The notes under the pieces: generated by a model
Databases searched by the model: none
The model's input: only the letters and a program-made list of their open reading frames with translations
Told to the model about the DNA's origin: nothing
Shown here: one piece after another, positions 1-6,880 of the stretch
Layout of the letters: each line of letters opens with the position of its first letter
How positions within the stretch are numbered: position 1 is the stretch's first letter
Program-made: the position numbers and the translations under genes
Source of the DNA: DASYSL01 sp036003365
Lineage (GTDB): Bacteria; Eisenbacteria; RBG-16-71-46; DASYSL01
Direction of reading: 5' to 3'
Assembly (NCBI GenBank): GCA_036003365.1
Contig: DASYSL010000210.1
Span: 1-24,938 of the forward strand
DNA length: 24,938 nucleotides

Positions 1-1529
1 TGTCCCGGCGCGCTCAGCGTGTATGCCAGGCTGGACGTTTTCGCGGGCGAGGCTCCAGCCAGCGCCAGGGCACCGCTCGGGGAAGCCGAGAGGCCGAGCG
101 AGATGGTCTTCGCGCTCGGGTTCGGACTCTTCTGCTCGACGTGGTGCTCGTGCGAAAACGGATTGTGCGGCAACGCCGCGTACGGGAAGTAGGGCAGGAG
201 CGGCACGTCGTTCACGTCGACGCCGTCGCCGAGCTGATTGGCCGGCGCCTTGTTGAAGTCGGGCGTGAGCACGTAACCACCCGCCGCGGCGCGTTCTTCG
301 ATGTCGACCACGTCGTCGGTGAGTCGGCGACCGTTGGGGAACCCGGCGATGTCGTTGCCGAGGACGCCGAGACGGTTCGGAGACGCCGCCGGCGGCACCA
401 TCATGTTGAGACGCAGCATCTCGCAGGCCACCTGGCTCGGATTCGCGGGCTTGTTGAGGCCCGGAATGCCGGTCAGGAACACGGTCACGAGATCGTTGCG
501 CGGCGTGGTCGGGATCGGAATCCCATAGAGCGCGTTGAAGAGCTTGGGCAACTCGGGATCAACCACGTAGCCCGCGAACGCGCCATCGCCCGTCGGCTTG
601 GTGGCGTTGAATTTGTCCTTGTCCTTGAGCGGAATCACCACCTCGTTCACGAGCGGCTGGCCCAAGCGCGAGACCTGCACCGCGTCACCGCTGAACGACA
701 CCGTGCCGTCGGCGTTGAGCGTGCGCGTCGTCGGCCGCTCGGCGGAGTCGTAGATGCCGATCACCGAGTTGTCGGCCGTGACCGCCACCGGCTGGCCCTG
801 GCGGCTGCCCGCGGTCAGCTCGTTCTTGGGAATCTGGATGGCGATGATCATCACGTTGAAGCCGGCGAGATCGTCCACGCCCTTGCCGCGATCGCCCGGC
901 AGCTTGCGGATCGTGAGCAGGTCGAAGATCGCGCTCAGGTCGACGAAGAAGGGATCGTCGCGCGGACCGACGAAGATCTTGGTGCCGTCGGGCAGCGTCT
1001 GCACCGCCGCCTGCGCGAGCGCGGCGTAATCGGGCATCGACTTGGGTCCGACGTTTTGCGGCGCCACCTGAGCCTTGTCGATGAGCACCGTCTCCGCGCC
1101 GTCGTCGATGCGCGTGAGCTTGTAGTACTGGCGCACGTTCAGGTCGGGATCGTCGAGCGAGGTGACCACGCCCGTGTTGTAGAGGAACGTGTTTCCGTTC
1201 TGGCGCTCGGTCGTGAACTTGAACTCGAAGCGAACGTGGTCTTGGGCGTCACCCACGTTGTCGATGTTGACGTAGTACTCGGCGTCGTCGTCGAAGCTGT
1301 AAAAGTTGGGGCCCGCGGCGGGCTCGAGGAGCGGCACCCAGCCGCCCACGAGCGTGACCGCGTTGGGAGCGTCGGGCGCCACCCAGGCCCAGAGATCGGT
1401 GTCGTCGGCCAGGCGGTCCTTGGCGGTGCCCGGCGCTTCGCTGTGGCTGGACGCGAACACCGCCGGCGCTCCACTGAGGAGCGTGAGCGCGGCGCACGCG
1501 AGCAGAGCCGTACATGAACGGCGTTTCAT
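1..1529 (-). CDS. Secreted DUF4331 family protein (3' end outside the window)
   Basis: The visible 509 codons read as a DUF4331 protein. A signal peptide covers residues 1-26 (MKRR start, hydrophobic core, cleavage after PAVFA), and the mature chain opens with SSHSEAP. The family hallmarks follow in order: a DDTDLWAWV segment, GPNFYSFDDDAEYYV, and a run on IDNVGDA. The ATG at 1529 has an AGGAGG ribosome site 9 nt upstream. No stop codon is reached before position 1, so the C-terminus is missing. The function of DUF4331 proteins is not established to my knowledge; the signal peptide places this one beyond the inner membrane. It diverges from an ECF sigma/anti-sigma pair 262 bp away, which makes it a plausible target of that sigma factor (inference). 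The 458-aa reading frame on the opposite strand (141-1517) is a shadow. Confidence 0.9.
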   Translation of the reverse strand, partial: MKRRSCTALLACAALTLLSGAPAVFASSHSEAPGTAKDRLADDTDLWAWVAPDAPNAVTLVGGWVPLLEPAAGPNFYSFDDDAEYYVNIDNVGDAQDHVRFEFKFTTERQNGNTFLYNTGVVTSLDDPDLNVRQYYKLTRIDDGAETVLIDKAQVAPQNVGPKSMPDYAALAQAAVQTLPDGTKIFVGPRDDPFFVDLSAIFDLLTIRKLPGDRGKGVDDLAGFNVMIIAIQIPKNELTAGSRQGQPVAVTADNSVIGIYDSAERPTTRTLNADGTVSFSGDAVQVSRLGQPLVNEVVIPLKDKDKFNATKPTGDGAFAGYVVDPELPKLFNALYGIPIPTTPRNDLVTVFLTGIPGLNKPANPSQVACEMLRLNMMVPPAASPNRLGVLGNDIAGFPNGRRLTDDVVDIEERAAAGGYVLTPDFNKAPANQLGDGVDVNDVPLLPYFPYAALPHNPFSHEHHVEQKSPNPSAKTISLGLSASPSGALALAGASPAKTSSLAYTLSAPG

Positions 1530-1791
1530 CTCGTGCATCCTCCTTCTTCGGTGCGGGAAACACGGCGGTCGGGATAAGAGCCGGGCGGCTGGCACGGAGC
1601 CCGGTGACACCCTCCCTACGGAGGCATGGTGCGGTTGGATGAGCGGACGGCTTGAGGTAGAGGGGAGAACGTCCTAGGATCGCCGCGCCCATGGACGAGG
1701 CGTTTCGCTGTACTCGTCCGAACGCACGCCGCGGCCGTATGGAGGTTGGAGACGGTGCCGCGGAACACCGGTCGGAGGTCCATCCCGGCGC
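1530..1791. promoter_or_regulatory. Divergent intergenic region between DUF4331 gene and ECF sigma operon
   Basis: This 262-bp gap must hold the promoters for both divergent units. It contains a small inverted repeat CCTCCCTACGGAGG at 1611-1624 (5-bp arms, 4-nt loop). On the minus strand a CATCC block lies about 15 nt before CCGTAG, which loosely resembles what I recall of the SigK-type promoter (CCATCC and CCGAAT blocks). No convincing housekeeping promoter was seen. The assignment is tentative. Confidence 0.35.
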
Positions 1792-2349
1792 ATGAGCCAG
1801 CAACCGCTCGATCTCGAATGCATGGAGCGGCTCAAGTCGGGAGATCCGCGCGCCCTGCGCGAGCTGTACGACCGATACACCTCGCTGCTCTATCCGGTCG
1901 CGCTGCGCGTCGTCGGCAATCCCACGGATGCCGAGGATGCCGTGCAGCGCTGCTGGGTCCAGGCCTGGCAGACGGCGGGGAGCTACGATCCCCAGCGCGG
2001 TCCGGTGGCCGCCTGGCTCCTCACCATGGCGCGCAGCCGCGCGCTCGATCTCGCCCGCAGCACTGTCTCCCGACGCCGCGCGGAGGACGCCGCGGAGCAG
2101 GAGCCGCAAGACTCCCCTCCCGATCCTTCCGACAGCGCCGAGCGCCGCGCCTTGCGCGAGAGCATCACGCGCGCCCTGCGCGAGCTGAGCACCGATCAAC
2201 GTCAGGTCCTCGAGATCGCGTACTTCGAGGGCCTGTCGCAGAGTGAAGTGGCGACGCGCCTGGGCGCGCCGCTGGGCACCGTGAAGTCGTGGACCCGGCA
2301 AGGGCTCGAGCGCTTGCGCGAGCTCTTGCCGAAGCAGGAGTGGGTGTGA
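1792..2349 (+). CDS. ECF RNA polymerase sigma factor, SigK-like
   Basis: This 185-aa protein has the two-domain layout of extracytoplasmic-function sigma factors. Region 2 spans about residues 18-90, with ALRELYDRYTSLLYPVA and then the DAEDAVQRCWVQAW segment. Region 4 spans about 120-178, with the helix-turn-helix around LSQSEVATRLGAPLGTVKSW. There is no C-terminal extension. It would direct RNA polymerase to a small stress or envelope regulon. A GGAGG at 1774-1778 lies 13 nt before the ATG, a slightly long spacing, but region 2 fits this start. Its stop TGA overlaps the GTG start of the RskA-type anti-sigma gene, the usual pairing for SigK-like factors. Autoregulation through the upstream gap is likely but not shown. 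Confidence 0.93.
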   Translation: MSQQPLDLECMERLKSGDPRALRELYDRYTSLLYPVALRVVGNPTDAEDAVQRCWVQAWQTAGSYDPQRGPVAAWLLTMARSRALDLARSTVSRRRAEDAAEQEPQDSPPDPSDSAERRALRESITRALRELSTDQRQVLEIAYFEGLSQSEVATRLGAPLGTVKSWTRQGLERLRELLPKQEWV

Positions 2350-3182
2350 CCGAGGATCACGACCGCTATCTCGAGCTGGCAGCCGGCTACGCCCTTGGGG
2401 CGCTCGACGGAGAGGATCGTCTCCTCTTCGAAGAGCACCTGGGCGCCGGCTGCGACGAGTGCGAAGCCGCGCTCGCCGACTACTCGGGCGCCGCCGTGAT
2501 GCTCGCCGCTTCGGCCCCGGCCGCTGCGCCCTCGCCCGAGCTGCGCGCGCGCGTGATCAAGGCGGCGCTGGCGGCGCGACCCGTGGCGACGCCGCTCTCT
2601 TCCGCGGTGAAGCCGCTGCGCCCCGGGCGGCCGCGGGGATGGATCGAGTGGTCTCCGGCATGGGCGGCCATCGCGGCGGCGATGGCCATCGTCGCGGCGG
2701 CGGGATGGGTGGCGAGCGGCCGTTTGAGCAAGGAGGTGTCGGCGCTCAAGGGCCAGCTGGGCGAAGCGCGCGATCGCATCGCGCTCCTCGAAAGCCAGTC
2801 GGTGCAGCAAGACTACTGGACCAAGGTGCTGACCTCGCCGCAGGCCAAGGTGGCCGTCTTGGCGCGCACGCCAGATGCCCAGACCACGCTCGAGGGTCGT
2901 GCCATCTACGACCCCGGCACGCACGCTGCGGTCGTCATCCTGCGCAACGTCTTCGTGCCCACGGGCCAGGACTACCAGTTGTGGGCGATTCGCGGCTCGA
3001 CGCCGGCGAGCCTGGGGCTCGTCCATCCCGACAAGGACGGCATCGCGATTTTGCGTGTGGACGACGCCGGCGACCCGGCCTCGCTGGGCGCCTTCGCGGT
3101 CTCGCTCGAGCAGCAGGGCGGCTCGCCGAACCCCGCGGCGCCGACCGGACCCGTGGTGATGCTGGGCAAGCTCGGAGGGTAG
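2346..3182 (+). CDS. Membrane-bound anti-sigma factor, RskA type
   Basis: The protein has 278 aa and should sequester the ECF sigma factor encoded just upstream. The N-terminal cytoplasmic part has a zinc-finger-like anti-sigma motif, H31, C36 and C39 (H-x4-C-x2-C). One membrane segment lies at about 104-121 (WAAIAAAMAIVAAAGWVA), followed by a short coiled coil at about 127-152. A C-terminal RskA domain runs from about 160 to 278, with YDPGTHAAVVILRNV, QDYQLWAI, and a closing SLEQQGGSPNPAAPTGPV typical of the family. I chose GTG at 2346 because GTGA overlaps the sigma stop; the upstream ATG at 2289 lies inside the sigma region 4 coding sequence. Release of the sigma factor by proteolysis or redox signals is known in this family but not visible here. 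Confidence 0.92.
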   Translation: MTEDHDRYLELAAGYALGALDGEDRLLFEEHLGAGCDECEAALADYSGAAVMLAASAPAAAPSPELRARVIKAALAARPVATPLSSAVKPLRPGRPRGWIEWSPAWAAIAAAMAIVAAAGWVASGRLSKEVSALKGQLGEARDRIALLESQSVQQDYWTKVLTSPQAKVAVLARTPDAQTTLEGRAIYDPGTHAAVVILRNVFVPTGQDYQLWAIRGSTPASLGLVHPDKDGIAILRVDDAGDPASLGAFAVSLEQQGGSPNPAAPTGPVVMLGKLGG

Positions 3183-3197
3183 AGTTTAGTAATACAT

Positions 3198-3215
3198 ACA
3201 TGCCGTACGGCATGT
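3198..3215. promoter_or_regulatory. 18-bp perfect palindrome, probable operator
   Basis: ACATGCCGTACGGCATGT is a perfect dyad with 9-bp arms and no spacer, lying 15 bp after the anti-sigma stop. No T-run follows, so it does not look like an intrinsic terminator. A near copy lies at 3244-3262. Together with the TetR gene downstream this suggests a repressor operator; TetR/AcrR operators are often palindromes of this size. Confidence 0.55.
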
Positions 3216-3242
3216 GTTGGGGTCTTTAGAGGTCACTCTTCC

Positions 3243-3263
3243 AACATGCCATCACGGCATGTT
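3243..3263. promoter_or_regulatory. Second copy of the ATGCC/GGCAT inverted repeat
   Basis: AACATGCC and GGCATGTT are separated by ATCAC. This matches the 3198-3215 palindrome except for one extra central base and one central substitution. The two copies start about 46 bp apart. Shared sequence and spacing suggest two binding sites for one dimeric regulator. Confidence 0.5.
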
Positions 3264-3340
3264 GCGATCCGCACTTCACACAATGACAATAGCTTCTGCA
3301 GGTCATCGCCGGTACTCGGCATTCCCTGTCCCGGAATAAC

Positions 3341-3354
3341 TGACTCAATAGTCA
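3341..3354. promoter_or_regulatory. TetR-type operator half-pair 1 (TGACT-N4-AGTCA)
   Basis: TGACT CAAT AGTCA is an inverted repeat 71 bp before the tetR start. It shares both arms with the second dyad at 3372-3385. The dyad centres are 31 bp apart, close to three helical turns, so two dimers could bind on one face of the DNA. It probably mediates autorepression of the tetR-emrAB-like operon (inference). Confidence 0.6.
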
Positions 3355-3371
3355 TTTCTCTTGCATCTTAC

Positions 3372-3385
3372 TGACTCGTGAGTCA
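3372..3385. promoter_or_regulatory. TetR-type operator half-pair 2 (TGACTC-N2-GAGTCA)
   Basis: TGACTC GT GAGTCA has 6-bp arms and ends 26 bp before the tetR ATG, next to its AGGAGG at 3396-3401. A protein bound here would cover the promoter or transcription start region. It forms a pair with 3341-3354. Confidence 0.6.
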
Positions 3386-3411
3386 TCAATAGAGCAGGAG
3401 GAAGCGCAGCC

Positions 3412-4095
3412 ATGAACCGAACCCGACCCCTGAGACGCAGCTTGCAGCGGCCGCGCTGGCACCGGCGCAAGGAAGCCCGGCCCGACGAGATCGTCGAGGC
3501 CGCGCTCGATCTCTTCGTCGAGAAGGGGTACGCGGCGACGCGTTTGGACGAAGTTGCCCAGCGCGCCGGGGTGAGCAAGGGCACGATGTACCTCTACTTC
3601 GACGGCAAGGAAAAGCTCTTCCAAGCGGTCGTGCGTCGTGCCCTCGTGCCGACTCTCGAGCAGGGCGAAGCGCTCTTGGCCACGCATGTCGGGCCGAGCA
3701 GCGACCTCCTGGCCCAGCTCATCCGGGCCTGGTGGGAGCGCATCGGGTTCTCCAAGGGATCCGGGATCTTGAAGCTGGTGATGGCCGAGGCGGCGAACTT
3801 TCCCGACATCACACGCATCTACCACGACGAAGTCGTGCAGCGCGGCCGCCAGCTCGTCGCGGCGGCCATCCAGCGCGGCATCGATCGTGGAGAGTTTCGT
3901 CCCGTCGACACCACGCTGACCGTGCGTCTCGCCATGGCCCCCTTGGTCTACGCGATGATCTGGAAGCACTCGATGATCCGTTGCGATCAGGCGCAGATGG
4001 ATTGGAACGCGTTCCTCGAAGGACATATCGAACACTTTCTCCGCGGCCTGGCGGCCACGGAGCCCGAACACGAGAGAAGAGGCATGCCGTCATGA
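3412..4095 (+). CDS. TetR/AcrR family transcriptional repressor of the efflux operon
   Basis: The 227-aa protein has a basic N-terminus and a TetR_N DNA-binding domain at about 22-70. Its helix-turn-helix reads AATRLDEVAQRAGVSKGTMY, followed by the usual LYFDGKEKLFQAVV. The rest is a helical ligand-binding and dimerisation domain. AGGAGG at 3396-3401 sits 10 nt before the ATG. It is the first gene of a three-gene run, and its stop overlaps the start of the membrane fusion gene (ATGA at 4092-4095). By analogy with such modules it should repress its own operon through the TGACT dyads just upstream and release DNA when a toxic pump substrate binds. The ligand cannot be told from sequence. Confidence 0.93.
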   Translation: MNRTRPLRRSLQRPRWHRRKEARPDEIVEAALDLFVEKGYAATRLDEVAQRAGVSKGTMYLYFDGKEKLFQAVVRRALVPTLEQGEALLATHVGPSSDLLAQLIRAWWERIGFSKGSGILKLVMAEAANFPDITRIYHDEVVQRGRQLVAAAIQRGIDRGEFRPVDTTLTVRLAMAPLVYAMIWKHSMIRCDQAQMDWNAFLEGHIEHFLRGLAATEPEHERRGMPS

Positions 4096-5222
4096 GCACC
4101 CAGATCGATCACGAGCTGGAAATGGAAGTCGAGACCAACCCGGAGCGCCCGCGGCCTTTGCCCGTGCGCGAAGTGCCGCGCGAGCGCGGGGAGGCGCCGG
4201 CTCTCCCACCGCCGGCGCCAGCGCGCCGCGGACCCAAGCCGATCGTCTGGATCGGTCTCGCCGTGGTGGTGCTCGCAGCACTCGGCCTCGGCGCTTGGCA
4301 GCTCGTGTACGCGCAGCACCACGTGACCTCGGACGACGCGCAGGTCGAAGGTCACATCGTTCCCGTGCTGCCCAAGGTGAGTGGCTACGTCGCGCGGGTG
4401 GCCGTCGAGGAAAATCAGAGCGTGCACAAGGGAGACGTGCTCGTGGTGCTCGACGATCGCGATTACGCGGCGAAGCTCGAGCAGGCGAACGCCGATCTCG
4501 CGGTCGCCCAGGCGGCCGGCGCCGGCGACCATGGAACCGGGCAGGCCGAGGCGCAGTGGGCGTCGGCGCAAGCCGCGGTGAAGGAGGCCCAGGCGCGTGA
4601 CTGGCAGGCCCAGCGCGATCTCGAGCGCTATCGCCAGCTCGCCGCGCAGGACGTGATCAGCGCCCAGCAGCTCGAAAGCTACGTGGCGGCGGCACGCGTG
4701 GCCGATGCCCATGTGCACGCCATGCAGAGCGACGCCGAGGCCGCCGGGGCCGGCGTGCAGTCGGCGCGCGCCAAGTCGGCGAGCGCTCTGGCGGCGCGCG
4801 ACCAGGCGGCGCTGCAGCTCTCGTACACCAAGATCACCGCCCCCAGCGACGGCGTGGTGAGCAAGAAGGACGTGGAAGTCGGCCAGCTCGTGCAGGCTGG
4901 CCAGCCGCTGTTCTCGATCGTGCCGCTCTCCGACGTATGGGTGACGGCCAATCTCAAAGAGACGCAGCTCTCGCACGTGAACGCAGGCGACCGCGTCGCG
5001 GTCACTGTGGACACGTATCCCGGCCGCAAGTTCTACGGACGCGTGGAGAGCCTGAGCCCGGCGACCGGCGCCACGTTCTCGCTCCTGCCGCCGGACAACG
5101 CCACGGGCAATTTCACCAAGGTCGTGCAGCGCGTGCCGGTGCGCATCCGGCTCGAAGGCGGCGAGGACCCGCTCCATCCGCTCCGTCCCGGGATGAGCGT
5201 CAAGGTCGACATCACCACCTAG
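4092..5222 (+). CDS. EmrA/HlyD-type membrane fusion protein
   Basis: The 376-aa periplasmic adaptor would link the inner-membrane pump encoded next to an outer-membrane channel. A Pro-rich cytoplasmic N-terminus is followed by one membrane anchor at about 50-70 (IVWIGLAVVVLAALGLGAW). Next come HHVTSDDAQVEGHIVPV, typical of EmrA, the first lipoyl half (about 92-125), an Ala/Gln-rich coiled-coil hairpin (about 125-240), the second lipoyl half with TKITAPSDGVVSKKDVEVGQ, and a beta-barrel ending in LRPGMSVKVDI. The start at 4092 is chosen because ATGA overlaps the tetR stop; the same frame runs upstream inside tetR but that part is a shadow. No TolC-like gene is in the window, so the third component must be encoded elsewhere. 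Confidence 0.93.
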   Translation: MSTQIDHELEMEVETNPERPRPLPVREVPRERGEAPALPPPAPARRGPKPIVWIGLAVVVLAALGLGAWQLVYAQHHVTSDDAQVEGHIVPVLPKVSGYVARVAVEENQSVHKGDVLVVLDDRDYAAKLEQANADLAVAQAAGAGDHGTGQAEAQWASAQAAVKEAQARDWQAQRDLERYRQLAAQDVISAQQLESYVAAARVADAHVHAMQSDAEAAGAGVQSARAKSASALAARDQAALQLSYTKITAPSDGVVSKKDVEVGQLVQAGQPLFSIVPLSDVWVTANLKETQLSHVNAGDRVAVTVDTYPGRKFYGRVESLSPATGATFSLLPPDNATGNFTKVVQRVPVRIRLEGGEDPLHPLRPGMSVKVDITT

Positions 5223-5232
5223 CGAGCGCGCC

Positions 5233-6816
5233 GTGTCCTCTCTGGCTGGAACCTGGAACGCCAAGCCCACCGTCGTCGATCCGTACGCGAACCGCTACTT
5301 CATCGCGTTCACGGTCACGCTGGCGGCGATCATGGAGCTGCTCGACACGAGCATCGTGAACGTCGCGATTCCGCACATGATGGGAACGCTGGGCGCCACG
5401 ATCGACCAGATCACCTGGGTGTCGACCGGCTACATCGTGGCCAACGTGATCGTGCTGCCGCTCACCGGGTGGCTGTCGGCGCTCTTCGGGCGGCGGCGCT
5501 ACTTCGCGGGCTCGATCGCGCTCTTCACGATGGCCTCGCTTTTCTGCGGCAACGCGCACAGCCTGCCGGTGCTCGTGTTCTGGCGCATCGTCCAGGGCTT
5601 GGGCGGCGGCGCGCTCCTCTCCACCGCGCAGGCCACGCTCTACGAAACCTTCCCGCCGGAGGAGTACGGCACCGCCATGGCCATCTTCGGCATGGGCGTC
5701 ATGGTCGGCCCGACCCTCGGCCCCACGCTCGGCGGCTATCTCACGGACGCGTTTTCGTGGCCGTGGATCTTCTACATCAACCTGCCGTTCGGCATCGCCG
5801 CTTTCCTGCTCACGCTCGCTTTCATCCGCGACTCGCGCCACGCGCTGCCCGCGGGCAAGGCCGACGTGCTGGGCTTGGGGCTGCTCGTCGTCGGCATCGG
5901 CGCCTTGCAAACCCTTCTCGAGCGTGGCGAGCGCCTGGATTGGTTCTCGTCCCGGGAGATCGTCACGCTCGCCATCGCGAGCGGCCTGGCCACGGCACTC
6001 TTCATCTGGCGCGAGCTGGCGAGCGATCATCCGATCGTCGACTTGCGCATCCTGAAGAACCGCCAGTTCGCCACCGGCGTCGCCATGGCCGCGGTGCTCG
6101 GCACTTGCCTCTACGGGCCGGTGTTCCTGCTGCCCGTCTACCTGCAGGAGCTGCGGGGCTTCACCGCCAACCAGACCGGCCTCGTGATCCTGCCCGGCGC
6201 CATCGCCAGCGCGATCACCATGGCCTTCACGGCGCGGCTCGCCAACAGGACGGACGCGCGTCCCATGGTGGTGATTGGCGCCGTGCTCTTCTCGATCTCG
6301 ATGTGGCGCTGGTCCTTGTTCACGCTCGACAGCGGGCAGTCCGATTTCTTCTGGCCGCTCGTCCTGCGCGGTATCGGCCTCGGGCTCGTCTTCGTGCCGC
6401 TCACCAACTTGTCGCTGGCCGAGCTGCCGATGTCGAAGATCGCGCAGGGCACGGGGCTCAACAATCTCCTGCGCCAGCTCGGCGGCAGCGTGGGCATCGC
6501 GGTCACCGCCACCTTCTTCACGCGCATCCAGGTGCAGGTGCGCAGTGTCTTGGGCGAGAACCTCAACAGCTTCAGCCAGACGGCGCAGCAGCGCCTGGCG
6601 GGCCTGTCTTCCTACCTCGTGGCCCACGGCACGCCGGTCGCCCTGGCCCGCCAGAAGGCGGTGGCCCTGCTCCAGGGCGAGGTGGCGCGCCAGGCCATGA
6701 TGATCGCCTTCGAGCGGCTCTTCCTGCTCTTCGGTCTCATCTTCCTCATCGCTCTGCCCCTGCTCGCGCTCATGAAGCGCGCCCGGCGTTCGGGAGGCGG
6801 CGAGCTGGCGCACTAG
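5233..6816 (+). CDS. DHA2 family (EmrB/QacA-like) MFS multidrug efflux pump
   Basis: This 527-aa inner-membrane protein fits the 14-helix drug:proton antiporters. Motif D1 appears as LDTSIVNVAIP (about 38-48) in TM1, motif A as GWLSALFGRRRYF (79-91), motif B as RIVQGLGGGALLS (118-130), and antiporter motif C as GMGVMVGPTLGPTLGGYL (about 153-170). Start codon GTG at 5233 lies 10 nt after the adaptor stop. No good ribosome site is visible, so coupling to upstream translation is likely. Together with the adaptor and TetR gene it forms an emrRAB-like module that expels toxic compounds through an outer-membrane channel. The substrate is unknown. Confidence 0.93.
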   Translation: MSSLAGTWNAKPTVVDPYANRYFIAFTVTLAAIMELLDTSIVNVAIPHMMGTLGATIDQITWVSTGYIVANVIVLPLTGWLSALFGRRRYFAGSIALFTMASLFCGNAHSLPVLVFWRIVQGLGGGALLSTAQATLYETFPPEEYGTAMAIFGMGVMVGPTLGPTLGGYLTDAFSWPWIFYINLPFGIAAFLLTLAFIRDSRHALPAGKADVLGLGLLVVGIGALQTLLERGERLDWFSSREIVTLAIASGLATALFIWRELASDHPIVDLRILKNRQFATGVAMAAVLGTCLYGPVFLLPVYLQELRGFTANQTGLVILPGAIASAITMAFTARLANRTDARPMVVIGAVLFSISMWRWSLFTLDSGQSDFFWPLVLRGIGLGLVFVPLTNLSLAELPMSKIAQGTGLNNLLRQLGGSVGIAVTATFFTRIQVQVRSVLGENLNSFSQTAQQRLAGLSSYLVAHGTPVALARQKAVALLQGEVARQAMMIAFERLFLLFGLIFLIALPLLALMKRARRSGGGELAH

Positions 6817-6831
6817 GAGCGGCCCTCCGGC

Positions 6832-6837
6832 TATACT
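6832..6837 (+). promoter_or_regulatory. Possible -10 element (TATACT) before the ABC exporter
   Basis: TATACT lies 44 bp before the TTG start at 6881 within a 64-bp gap. No good -35 hexamer is seen at 16-18 bp upstream. Similar hexamers precede other genes here (TATTCT at 12406, TATTGT at 18671). It is weak evidence of a separate promoter. Confidence 0.3.
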
Positions 6838-6880
6838 GCCTCCGGTCGGCTCCCGGTCGACCCATTCCCCCGGAGGCATC

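Noticed and set aside
141..1517. 458-aa plus-strand reading frame opposite the DUF4331 gene
   Set aside because: It is rich in Arg, His, Val and Glu without a recognisable domain, and the opposite strand encodes a clear DUF4331 protein with signal peptide and ribosome site.
1249..2301. 350-aa minus-strand frame spanning the DUF4331 start and the sigma gene
   Set aside because: It crosses the divergent promoter region and lies antisense to a well-supported ECF sigma factor. No domain is seen.
3183..3263. Palindromes after the anti-sigma gene as an intrinsic terminator
   Set aside because: Neither dyad is followed by a T-run, and the sequence is duplicated with small changes, which fits binding sites better.
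3987..5270. 427-aa minus-strand frame opposite the tetR and adaptor genes
   Set aside because: It is antisense to two genes with clear domains and contains no motif.
5212..6879. 555-aa minus-strand frame opposite the DHA2 pump
   Set aside because: Its charged, Glu/Arg/His-rich, low-complexity content is typical of an antisense shadow in G+C-rich DNA.
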